From contig JAAWNI010000036.1 in the NCBI GenBank assembly GCA_022798855.1, positions 1 through 13,555 of the forward strand: a stretch of 13,555 bases of DNA, written 5' to 3'. The notes under the pieces were generated by a model, which made no database searches, had not been told where the DNA came from, and saw only the letters and a list, made by a program, of their open reading frames with translations. Each line of letters begins with the position of its first letter. Position 1 is the stretch's first letter. Source of the DNA: Lawsonibacter sp. Its GTDB lineage: Bacteria > Bacillota > Clostridia > Oscillospirales > Oscillospiraceae. Of the stretch, positions 1 to 5,715 are shown one piece after another. The translations under genes and the position numbers were made by a program.

Positions 1-167
1 ATCCACACGCTCTTGTCGGTGGAGTAGATCTCGCCCTTCCGGTCCAGGCAGGTGTATACCCCGCCGTGCTCCTTGTCCATGCCGTGGTCCAGCCAGAACC
101 GGGCGGAGCGCTCCAGCTCAGCTTTTACCCAGGCCTGGGCGTCCTGAAATTTTTGACGGTCCATCAT
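1..167 (-). CDS. AGE-family sugar 2-epimerase, N-terminal fragment (cut by window edge)
   Basis: Only the first 55 residues are inside the window; the gene runs off the left edge. They include the segments RFWLDHGMDKEHGGVYTCLD and STDKSVWM, which match the start of the N-acylglucosamine 2-epimerase / cellobiose 2-epimerase (AGE) family, an (alpha/alpha)6-barrel of roughly 400 residues in the cytoplasm. Family members interconvert C2-epimeric sugars such as GlcNAc/ManNAc or glucose/mannose units; the substrate here cannot be told. There are two adjacent ATG codons (167 and 164). AGAGG sits 5 bases before the first, so 167 is used. The ROK gene lies upstream on the same strand, about 150 bases away, with a GC-rich hairpin repeat between them. 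A joint sugar pathway is plausible but inferred. Confidence 0.85.
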   Translation of the reverse strand, partial: MMDRQKFQDAQAWVKAELERSARFWLDHGMDKEHGGVYTCLDRKGEIYSTDKSVW

Positions 168-232
168 TTTAACCTCTTTTCTAGTATTTGATATAATTTT
201 TCTTTCCGTCCATAGACGGCCAGGCTCCTTTT

Positions 233-300
233 GTGCAGGGCGCGGCGCCTTCGGTGCGCCGCACTCCGGGGACGGCGGGCCGAGTCGTCCCGCCCTACAG
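233..300. repeat. GC-rich double-hairpin intergenic repeat (copy 1)
   Basis: Between the epimerase and ROK genes lies a stretch made of two adjacent inverted repeats. The first is around GCGGCGCC-TTCG-GTGCGCCGC and the second is around GGCGGG...CCCGCC, ending CCCTACAG. The same two-module order recurs at about 4782-4840, beginning TGTAGGGCGCGGCGG. It is therefore a dispersed repeat rather than a plain terminator, although the first hairpin could attenuate or stabilise the ROK-epimerase transcript. Confidence 0.6.
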
Positions 301-320
301 AGCCCGCAGGGGGCGTTCCC

Positions 321-1694
321 TTACACGATCTCCGGCAGGCTGGCGGCGGCCATGGACTGGCCCACCCGGCGGAACTTCTCGTCGGGCAGCTCGGGGGCCA
401 TCTTGACCTCGGGGTACTCGTCGGCCAGCACCTTCTTGGCGGTGTCCAGAATCAGGTCGCCCCCCTTGCCGCTCATCACCCGGCCCAGCAGCAGCACGTG
501 GCGGCAGCCGTAGAGCTGGTAGTAGTAGGCCAGGGTGTGGCCCAGGTAGACGCCGATGGACTCATACACCTGGGCGGCTCTGGAGTCGTCCTCGGCCATC
601 AGCTTCTGGACTACCTTCAGCTTCTCCGCGGGGCTGAGGCCCTCCTCCAGCTCGATCCCCGCCCGGGGGGCCAGCTTGATGACGCCGTCCTGGGAGAAGT
701 ACTTCACGCCGCAGCCGATGTCGCCGGACCACTCGTCCCGCATGGCGTCGGGCTGGGCGTCCACAGGGACAAAGGCCAGCTCGTTGAGCCAGCCGGTGAT
801 GCGGCCCTCCTCGTCCACATAGCCCACCGCCTCGCTGGTGCCCATGGCGATGCCCAGCACGCTGTTGTCGTTCAGGCTCATGGCCCCGGCCAGGGCGGAC
901 ACGTCGCCGTCGTTGATGACGCAGTAGGGCACGTCGCCGAAGGTGTCGCGGATGGCCCGGATATAGATGTCCTTGACCTTCTCGTCGTAAATTTCCTTGG
1001 GGACCTTCAAAAACAGGGAGGCGTTCATGGTCCGGTTGTTGATGAACACCCCGGCGGAGGAAACGCCCACCGCGTCCACCCGGGGCATGTGCCCGGCGGC
1101 GGACTTGAGGGCGGCCACGATGCCGTCGTAGTGGTAGTCGGGGTCGGAGTTGATCTTGGGGAACCAGACCACCTCCTCGGAGTAGACCGTCTCCCCGTCA
1201 ATGACGGCGGACACCTTCCGGTCAGAGCCGCCGGCGTCGAAGCCGATGCGGCAGCCCCCCAGGTGGCCGCCGATGGCCTTGGGGGCGTCCTTGGCTTCGG
1301 GGATCTGGTCCACCAGCACCACCTCGAAGGGGCGCTCAAAGATGTTGGCCATGTAGTCCCAGTCGAACTCCTGCTGGCCCCCGGCGCAGTACACCGACTT
1401 CAAATACTCGCAGACGCCCTCGTCGCCGCTGACGTAGACCTTGAAGCCGCCCTTCATCCAGAGGATGGTCTTGACAATCCGCTCGATATAGTAGTGGTCG
1501 GCTTCGGCCATCTCGGGGGTGCCGTGGATGAAGGTGTGGCAGGCGGCCATCTGGCCGTCGGCCCGCTCCACGGCGATGCCCACAGGCTTCTTCGCTCCCT
1601 CCAGAAAGGCCTGGTTAAACCGCATCAGAGGGATAAACTCCGGGTCCAAAACGGGTGTGTGCTTCAGCTCCACGTTGATGCCAAATCTGTTCAT
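321..1694 (-). CDS. Atypical ROK-family protein (sugar kinase-like or regulator)
   Basis: The protein has 457 residues from ATG 1694, chosen because AAAAGGAGAAAGCATT precedes it; the frame stays open to 1766 without another good site. An actin-like ROK core starts late: the phosphate-1 motif FDAGGS is at about residues 152-157, the probable catalytic-Asp region INDGDVSA at 260-267, and the second phosphate loop AMGTSEA at 283-289. Typical ROK kinases are about 300 residues with the first motif at the N-terminus, so roughly 145 extra N-terminal residues are unusual. The usual zinc motif CxCGxxGC is not visible; the only nearby cysteine is in DIGCGVK. No N-terminal helix-turn-helix is obvious, so it is more likely a sugar-binding or kinase-like enzyme than a NagC-type repressor. 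A promoter lies just upstream, and the AGE-type epimerase gene follows on the same strand. Confidence 0.85.
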   Translation of the reverse strand: MNRFGINVELKHTPVLDPEFIPLMRFNQAFLEGAKKPVGIAVERADGQMAACHTFIHGTPEMAEADHYYIERIVKTILWMKGGFKVYVSGDEGVCEYLKSVYCAGGQQEFDWDYMANIFERPFEVVLVDQIPEAKDAPKAIGGHLGGCRIGFDAGGSDRKVSAVIDGETVYSEEVVWFPKINSDPDYHYDGIVAALKSAAGHMPRVDAVGVSSAGVFINNRTMNASLFLKVPKEIYDEKVKDIYIRAIRDTFGDVPYCVINDGDVSALAGAMSLNDNSVLGIAMGTSEAVGYVDEEGRITGWLNELAFVPVDAQPDAMRDEWSGDIGCGVKYFSQDGVIKLAPRAGIELEEGLSPAEKLKVVQKLMAEDDSRAAQVYESIGVYLGHTLAYYYQLYGCRHVLLLGRVMSGKGGDLILDTAKKVLADEYPEVKMAPELPDEKFRRVGQSMAAASLPEIV

Positions 1695-1756
1695 AATGCT
1701 TTCTCCTTTTCCCCGTTGAATTGAAATAGAAATATACGAAGGACTTTGCATGGGGA

Positions 1757-1785
1757 ATTGTACCACAGATTGGTGGGGTATGCAA
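1757..1785 (-). promoter_or_regulatory. Sigma-70-type promoter of the ROK gene
   Basis: Reading the minus strand, TTGCAT (1785-1780) is followed after exactly 17 bases by TACAAT (1762-1757). This predicts a transcript start near 1750 and a leader of about 55 bases before ATG 1694. It lies in the gap between the YdcF gene and the ROK gene. Confidence 0.65.
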
Positions 1786-1807
1786 TCCTAATTTGTGGGA
1801 TATGGGC

Positions 1808-1825
1808 AAAACACGTACGTTTTTT
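1808..1825. promoter_or_regulatory. Imperfect palindrome upstream of the ROK promoter (possible operator)
   Basis: AAAACACGTACGTTTTTT is an inverted repeat centred on ACGT|ACGT, with 8 of 9 pairs matching and no loop. It lies about 23 bases upstream of the -35 box of the ROK promoter and 21 bases past the YdcF stop. It could be a regulator site or part of a weak end for the YdcF transcript. The evidence is limited to the palindrome and its position. Confidence 0.25.
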
Positions 1826-1845
1826 ATAAATCTACGGAAAGAAAT

Positions 1846-2499
1846 TCAGATTTCCCGAACCACGTATCTGTCATAGCCGTCTCCGGCCAGCCGCTCGTAG
1901 GCTGCCCAGACGGGCTCCGGGACCTCCACCGGGGCCTGGAAGCGCCCGGCGTATACCCGAAGCCGCTGGAGGTCGCCCGCCATCAGCTCCAGAACCGGCC
2001 GGATATCCCCCTGGCCGGTGTACTCCGAAAGGCTGGGCTTAGTGGGGAAGACGGACCACTGGACCTCCGGCCACTGGAAGGCCCCGACAGCCAAGGCCCG
2101 TTTGGCCATGTAGGGCTTGCAGGCGATCACGCCGGTTTTGGGGAAAATGCCCCGCTCCTCCAGCGCCGCCCGGGTGAACCGGAAATTTTCCCCGGAGTTT
2201 GTGGAATCCCTCTCGACGATCAGCCGATCCTCCGGCACCCCCAGGGCCAGGCACCGCTGGGCGTACAGCTCCCCCTCCGGCTGGGAGAACAGCGCCGCTG
2301 TGTCCTTCCCCAGCCCGCCGCTGCAAACCAGCCAGCCGGCGCGCGCTTCCTGAAACGCCCGGGCCGCCGTGTCGGCCACGCCCAGGTCCTGGCTGCCCAT
2401 GGCCAGCACAAAGTCCGCCCTGTCCGGCCCCGGCCCCCCGTCGGAGAGAAAGTCGAACAGGATTCCGGCGTCTTTCATGACTGCTTCCATGCTTCTCAT
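1846..2499 (-). CDS. YdcF family (DUF218) protein
   Basis: The protein has 217 residues from ATG 2499. A GTG six bases earlier is only 2 bases from the AAGGGAG ribosome site, while ATG 2499 sits 8 bases from it. The DUF218 pattern is visible in order: an early strand DFVLAMGSQD (about residues 29-38), a glycine-rich turn CSGGLGKDT, the conserved ERDSTNSGEN segment in the middle, then IACKPYMAKRA. There is no signal peptide or membrane helix, unlike the ElyC/SanA branch of the superfamily, so it is probably cytoplasmic. Family members bind S-adenosylmethionine or are of unknown function; no substrate is proposed. It is a single-gene unit with its own promoter, divergent from the sigma-factor gene. 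Confidence 0.88.
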   Translation of the reverse strand: MRSMEAVMKDAGILFDFLSDGGPGPDRADFVLAMGSQDLGVADTAARAFQEARAGWLVCSGGLGKDTAALFSQPEGELYAQRCLALGVPEDRLIVERDSTNSGENFRFTRAALEERGIFPKTGVIACKPYMAKRALAVGAFQWPEVQWSVFPTKPSLSEYTGQGDIRPVLELMAGDLQRLRVYAGRFQAPVEVPEPVWAAYERLAGDGYDRYVVREI

Positions 2500-2535
2500 C
2501 TTCACCGCTCCCTTCCCGGCGTGAGTTCAGTTTAA

Positions 2536-2564
2536 AGTATACCAGCTGGTGGAGGGCGATTCAA
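2536..2564 (-). promoter_or_regulatory. Promoter of the YdcF-family gene
   Basis: On the minus strand TTGAAT (2564-2559) and TATACT (2541-2536) are separated by exactly 17 bases, a good sigma-70/SigA match. The start site should fall near 2530, about 30 bases before ATG 2499. Confidence 0.65.
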
Positions 2565-2604
2565 TTCCTTTCAAAAAATTCGTGGGATATTGGCGGACGC
2601 TGTG

Positions 2605-2610
2605 TATAAT
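2605..2610 (+). promoter_or_regulatory. Candidate -10 box for the sigma / membrane-protein operon
   Basis: A perfect TATAAT lies 30 bases before the sigma-factor ATG. No convincing TTGACA-like -35 box is found 16-18 bases upstream; that position reads about GTGGGA. The operon may use a weak or activated housekeeping promoter, or an alternative sigma, possibly its own. Confidence 0.4.
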
Positions 2611-2639
2611 AAGGCAGAGAGAGAAAGGAGGGCGGCGGT

Positions 2640-3170
2640 ATGCACGAGCGTGAGACGATACAGCTGATCCGCAGCCGGGACGAGCGGGGGGCCGGCGATC
2701 TGCTCTTATACTATGGGCCGCTGCTGCGCTATGTAATCGCCCCGATCCTCCCCCGCGAGCAGGACCGGGAGGAGTGCCTGTCCGAGGTGGCCATGCAGGT
2801 CTGGACCAAAATCGACAGCTACGACCCCCAGCGGGGCAGGTGGACGACCTGGCTCACGGTGCTGGCCCGGAACGCCGCCCTGAACCGGGCCAGGCGGGCG
2901 CGGGGGGAGGCGGAGGAGCTCTCCGACCAGATACCCTCCGGCGAAGCCACTCCGGAGGAGGCCCTTCTCCAGAAGGAACGGCTGGCCGCCCTGCGGAAGG
3001 CAATCGACCGGCTGGCCCAGAGGGACCGGGTTATCTTCTACCGAAAATACTACTATCAGCAGCCCACCAGCCAGATTGCTTCTGAGCTGGGCATGACCAC
3101 ACGGGCGGTGGAGGGGCGGCTGTACCGGACGAAACAGAAGCTGCGGGACATGCTGGGAGGTGAGGTCTGA
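2640..3170 (+). CDS. ECF-type RNA polymerase sigma factor
   Basis: The protein has 176 residues. A strong AAAGGAGG sits about 8 bases before ATG 2640. Region 2 spans about residues 23-90: LLYYGPLLRYVIAPIL, then REECLSEVAMQVWTKI, then GRWTTWLTVLARNAALNRAR, the -10 recognition helix with the usual W-x-x-W-L pattern. Region 4 spans about 119-172, with a helix-turn-helix in SQIASELGMTTRAVEGRLYR that would read the -35 element. Regions 1 and 3 are absent, as in extracytoplasmic-function sigma factors. The linker between the domains is rich in Glu and Ala. The stop codon shares one base with the next start (TGATG), so the two are translationally coupled, consistent with a sigma and its membrane controller. 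The target regulon is unknown. Confidence 0.93.
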   Translation: MHERETIQLIRSRDERGAGDLLLYYGPLLRYVIAPILPREQDREECLSEVAMQVWTKIDSYDPQRGRWTTWLTVLARNAALNRARRARGEAEELSDQIPSGEATPEEALLQKERLAALRKAIDRLAQRDRVIFYRKYYYQQPTSQIASELGMTTRAVEGRLYRTKQKLRDMLGGEV

Positions 3171-4675
3171 TGACAGAGCGGGATTTTGACAAGCTGCTGG
3201 AGACGGCGGCGGCGGAGGGCCTTCCCGACGACATCGTCCGGGAGGTCACCCCCTGGCGGAAGGCCATGGGGAACATCATCGGGGGCAGCGGGATGTGCGC
3301 CATCACCATCAACATGCTGCAGCTCAACGTCCTGCTGCCCACCACCGGCGTCATCCTACAGCTGCTGGGCTTCCGCTCCCTGCGGCGGGAAAACCGCTGG
3401 CTGGGGGCCTGCTGGGTGCTGGCCCTGCTGCGGGTTGTGCTGTTCCTGCCGGTGCTGGTGGTGGATGCCACCATTTACCGGGAGGTGTTCTATTCCTCCG
3501 GCGCGGCCAAGCTCGCCGTCTACAGCTCTGCGGGGACGCAGCTGCTGCTGTTCTTCTGCCTCTGGCGGGGGCTGCGGGCCGCCCAGAAAAAGACGGGGCT
3601 GCCGGTGCGGTCGGGCAGCGCCGGGGCGCTGTTCGCCTGGTATCTGGTGGTCAGCGCTTTGGCCCAGGCGGGGTATGCCGGCTGGGTGGCGGCGGTTTTC
3701 ATGCTGGTGTGCTATATCTGTATCCTGAAAAGCCTGTCCAGCCTGTCCAAGGAGATGGAGGAGCAGGGATACGCCATCTGCCCGGCGGGGGTCCGCGTCT
3801 CTGACGGCGTGCTGGTAAAGGCCATCCTGGCCTTTCTGGCGGTGGGCATCCTCTGCGGCTACCTCTTCTTCGGCCGCTACCCCATGGACTGGCGGCCGGA
3901 GGCGGGGGAACTGTCCAGCCAGGCGGCGGAGGTCCGGGGCCAGCTGCTGGCCCTGGGCTACCCGGAGGGGGCCCTCCGGGACCTGGCCGAGGAGGACATC
4001 CTGTCCTGCCAGGGGGCGCTGCGGGTGGTGGTCCACGAGATCGACGAGCCGGTGAACCAGGGCCGGGAGGTGCGGGAGACGTGGGAAGGCTATACCCAAA
4101 TCTCCACCGTCTACGACGTGAAGGAGCTCCATCTGACCGACGTGGCGGTGGAGCTGCCCGGGGAGCGGGAGCACTGGAAAATCTTCCACCACTTCCTCTG
4201 GACGGTGGACCCCGGCTTTCCAGGGACGGAGTCCATCCAGCTCTGGCCGGTCTACAACCACATTGAGGGCTGGGCGGCCAAGGACCCGCCCACCGGCCGG
4301 GTCCTCTATGACGATGGGAAGGGAAACACCTTTACAGCCCCCTACCACTCCCTGGGGGCGGAGGGCTACACCACCCAGTCCATCTTCTGGGGCGACCAGT
4401 ATGTGAAGGACCTGTTTGCCACCTTCTCCCTGCCCTCCAGGGGGGAGAATCAGCGGGGATACATCTCCTACGGCATCGTGATGGCCAGGCCGGGGTATAT
4501 CATCGACTCCTGGATCAACTACACCCACCAGCGGAGCCGCTTCCAGTACCCCGTCCTGACCGCCCGGGAGAACCGAAAGCAGGGGGGCTGGAATACCTCC
4601 GGCACCTTCGTCCTGGTGCAGAACGCCCTGCAATTCTTTGTGATGGAGGATGGAAGCATCGACATGTGGGAATAG
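3170..4675 (+). CDS. Multi-pass membrane protein with extracytoplasmic domain, probable anti-sigma factor or sensor
   Basis: The protein has 501 residues and its ATG overlaps the sigma-factor stop by one base. The first 30 residues are a soluble, acidic helix (RDFDKLLETAAAEGLPDDIV) that could be the sigma-binding part. Hydrophobic segments follow at roughly 42-68, 78-100, 115-135, 152-168, 170-187 and 214-234, i.e. about six membrane helices. The last 265 or so residues are hydrophilic and, with an even number of passes before them, their side depends on topology; a cytoplasmic N-terminus would need an odd count, so one helix prediction is uncertain. I do not recognise the C-terminal domain. 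The order sigma then membrane protein is the usual sigma/anti-sigma layout, but no zinc-type HxxxCxxC anti-sigma motif is present. Role inferred from position and architecture. Confidence 0.85.
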   Translation: MTERDFDKLLETAAAEGLPDDIVREVTPWRKAMGNIIGGSGMCAITINMLQLNVLLPTTGVILQLLGFRSLRRENRWLGACWVLALLRVVLFLPVLVVDATIYREVFYSSGAAKLAVYSSAGTQLLLFFCLWRGLRAAQKKTGLPVRSGSAGALFAWYLVVSALAQAGYAGWVAAVFMLVCYICILKSLSSLSKEMEEQGYAICPAGVRVSDGVLVKAILAFLAVGILCGYLFFGRYPMDWRPEAGELSSQAAEVRGQLLALGYPEGALRDLAEEDILSCQGALRVVVHEIDEPVNQGREVRETWEGYTQISTVYDVKELHLTDVAVELPGEREHWKIFHHFLWTVDPGFPGTESIQLWPVYNHIEGWAAKDPPTGRVLYDDGKGNTFTAPYHSLGAEGYTTQSIFWGDQYVKDLFATFSLPSRGENQRGYISYGIVMARPGYIIDSWINYTHQRSRFQYPVLTARENRKQGGWNTSGTFVLVQNALQFFVMEDGSIDMWE

Positions 4676-4687
4676 GGCGGGGAGCCT

Positions 4688-4712
4688 GGCCGGCTGGATT
4701 TTCCAGCCGGCC
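4688..4712 (+). terminator. Hairpin terminator after the sigma/membrane-protein operon
   Basis: A perfect 10-bp stem, GGCCGGCTGG with CCAGCCGGCC and loop ATTTT, begins 13 bases after the stop at 4675. The following T-run is poor (GCTTTGCG), so termination may be weak. Confidence 0.6.
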
Positions 4713-4720
4713 GCTTTGCG

Positions 4721-4912
4721 CCCCCCCTTGTTAAAAGGGGGGCCCCGGAGGGGCGGGGGATTCCGCTTACCGGAAATCTGTAGGGCGCGGCGGCCCCGGC
4801 GCGCCGTTCTTTGGCGGCGGCGGGACTCCGTCGCCCGCATGGTGGTGCGGCGCAGTTCTTCAAGATGGGCGGGTAATACCCGCCCCTACAGGGCGTCCCT
4901 CTGCCCTGTTGC
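4721..4912. repeat. Cluster of GC-rich intergenic repeats
   Basis: No gene is supported between 4713 and 4917. The stretch holds three repeat modules. The first is CCCCCCTTGTTAAAAGGGG followed by a run ending GCGGGGGATTCCG (4722-4768), also found at about 11967-12023. The second, from about 4782, is a double hairpin starting TGTAGGGCGCGGCGG and resembles 233-300. The third is GGGCGGGTAATACCCGCCC followed by CTACAGGGCGTCCCTCTG (4867-4903); its last 14 bases recur inverted at 11848-11861. The palindromic, non-coding, dispersed pattern suggests REP/MITE-like elements. Confidence 0.65.
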
Positions 4913-4918
4913 CATATG

Positions 4919-4952
4919 AAAAATCCCCCGGAGTCCTTCGCTCCAGGGGATT
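4919..4952 (-). terminator. Rho-independent terminator of the XRE-type regulator gene
   Basis: On the minus strand AATCCCC-T-GGAG pairs with CTCC-G-GGGGATT around a 7-base loop and is followed by TTTTTC. The stem begins inside the stop codon of the regulator gene. Confidence 0.8.
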
Positions 4953-5157
4953 ATTCTTTGTCCTCTTTAAATTCCGCGATATCCTCCAGCTTGCAGGACA
5001 GCGCGGTACAGAGTTTGTTCAAGGTTTTGGTTTCGATGTTGTCATTTGCCTGGAGTCGGCGGACAGTTTTGCTGTCAATGCCGGATTTCTCACGCAGGGA
5101 GTAGGTGGTGATTCCACGTTTTTTCATTGTAACCCACAATTTGTCGAATACAATCAT
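4951..5157 (-). CDS. Small XRE/Cro-C1-type HTH transcriptional regulator
   Basis: The protein has 68 residues from ATG 5157, chosen because GGGGGTGAT ends 6 bases before it; a GTG at 5181 lacks such a site. It consists of a single helix-turn-helix domain: YSLREKSGIDSKTVRRLQAN (about 22-41) covers the two recognition helices, followed by TLNKLCTALSCKLEDIAEF, the closing helices typical of the Cro/C1 fold. There is no dimerisation or ligand domain. It is divergent from the small gene at 5258, and the shared spacer has two operator-like palindromes, so autoregulation and repression of the neighbour are likely. The stretch is AT-richer than both flanks, which suggests acquired DNA such as a mobile-element remnant. 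Confidence 0.88.
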   Translation of the reverse strand: MIVFDKLWVTMKKRGITTYSLREKSGIDSKTVRRLQANDNIETKTLNKLCTALSCKLEDIAEFKEDKE

Positions 5158-5174
5158 GAAGATATCACCCCCAC

Positions 5175-5203
5175 TTGACACAAATTCAGTATGGGTTTAT
5201 AAT
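5175..5203 (+). promoter_or_regulatory. Perfect consensus sigma-70 promoter of the small divergent gene
   Basis: TTGACA (5175-5180) and TATAAT (5198-5203) are separated by exactly 17 bases. The start site should be near 5210, about 48 bases before ATG 5258. A promoter this strong usually needs repression, and the XRE-type gene next door is the obvious candidate. Confidence 0.85.
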
Positions 5204-5230
5204 CCTGTTTGATAAGGGGATATAATCCCC
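5193..5230. promoter_or_regulatory. Pair of operator-like sites between the divergent genes
   Basis: GGGTTTATAATCC (5193-5205) and GGGGATATAATCC (5216-5228) match at 11 of 13 positions and lie 23 bases apart, about two helical turns. The second extends to a near-perfect palindrome, GGGGATATAATCCCC (5216-5230). The first covers the -10 box and the second covers the region just after the start site, where a bound repressor would block transcription. Binding by the XRE-type protein is inferred. Confidence 0.45.
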
Positions 5231-5257
5231 ATATTTGAAAATATTATGGAGGTGTTG

Positions 5258-5598
5258 ATGATGGATAAAAGGAGTGAAATGGACAGTCTACATGCGGAAA
5301 CATTGCGGCTCTGTGAACAATGGGCCCAAGTACGAAAAATTCCAATGCCGAATTGTATGTATGAGGGTGAGAAAGAATTAACTGGCGAGGGTGAAGCCTA
5401 TGTAAACTGCTGCGCCATACAACTATGTCAAATGATGGAGTTTTACGGCTTTATAACGATTACAGCGGAGAGTTATTTCAACTGCTCCAAGAACCAGGGC
5501 GGGCGGAAGAAATTGGCCGGGAAGGGTTGCGGAAGCTTCATGTATTTCTGGAAGAGTATACCTATTTGCTTGAGGAGGAGTACAGCTGGCATAGATAG
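5258..5598 (+). CDS. Small protein of unknown function, apparently broken by a frameshift
   Basis: GGAGGT lies 5 bases before ATG 5258. The first frame gives MMDKRSEMDSLHAETLRLCE and onwards to about residue 49 (...GEAYV, around 5404). After that it turns into unconvincing, Cys-rich sequence and runs through a strong terminator to 5752, into the ATPase gene. The -1 frame instead reads KLLRHTTMSNDGVLRLYNDY, then SGELFQLLQEPG and a helical, charged C-terminus ending EEEYSWHR with TAG at 5596-5598, only 7 bases before the terminator stem. Adding one A to the AAA at 5404-5406 would join both parts into a 113-residue protein. I see no known domain. It could be a recent pseudogene, an assembly error, or two overlapping small genes; programmed slippage is unlikely. 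The gene is driven by the consensus promoter. Confidence 0.55.
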
Positions 5599-5605
5599 TA
5601 CAGAC

Positions 5606-5640
5606 ATCCCGCTGGAGTGCCCAGCGGGATTCTTTTTCTC
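5606..5640 (+). terminator. Strong rho-independent terminator after the small gene
   Basis: A perfect 10-bp stem, ATCCCGCTGG with CCAGCGGGAT and loop AGTGC, is followed by TCTTTTTCTC. It starts 7 bases after the alternate-frame stop at 5598. Confidence 0.92.
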
Positions 5641-5715
5641 TCTCGACCGATTTCACCAAAAAGCGGACAAGCCTGGGGGTATACTTGGAATAAATTGGGA
5701 ATTGGGAGTGATGGT

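Noticed and set aside
231..1724. 497-residue open frame on the plus strand
   Set aside because: It is antisense to the ROK gene, rich in Gly/His/Val from GC-rich reverse codons, and has no domain or ribosome site.
3356..4840. 494-residue open frame on the minus strand
   Set aside because: It is antisense to the membrane protein and runs into intergenic repeats; low-complexity composition.
5398..5410. Programmed -1 frameshift at TGTAAAC
   Set aside because: The heptamer is not X XXY YYZ, no downstream pseudoknot or upstream Shine-Dalgarno-type stimulator is evident; a plain indel is simpler.
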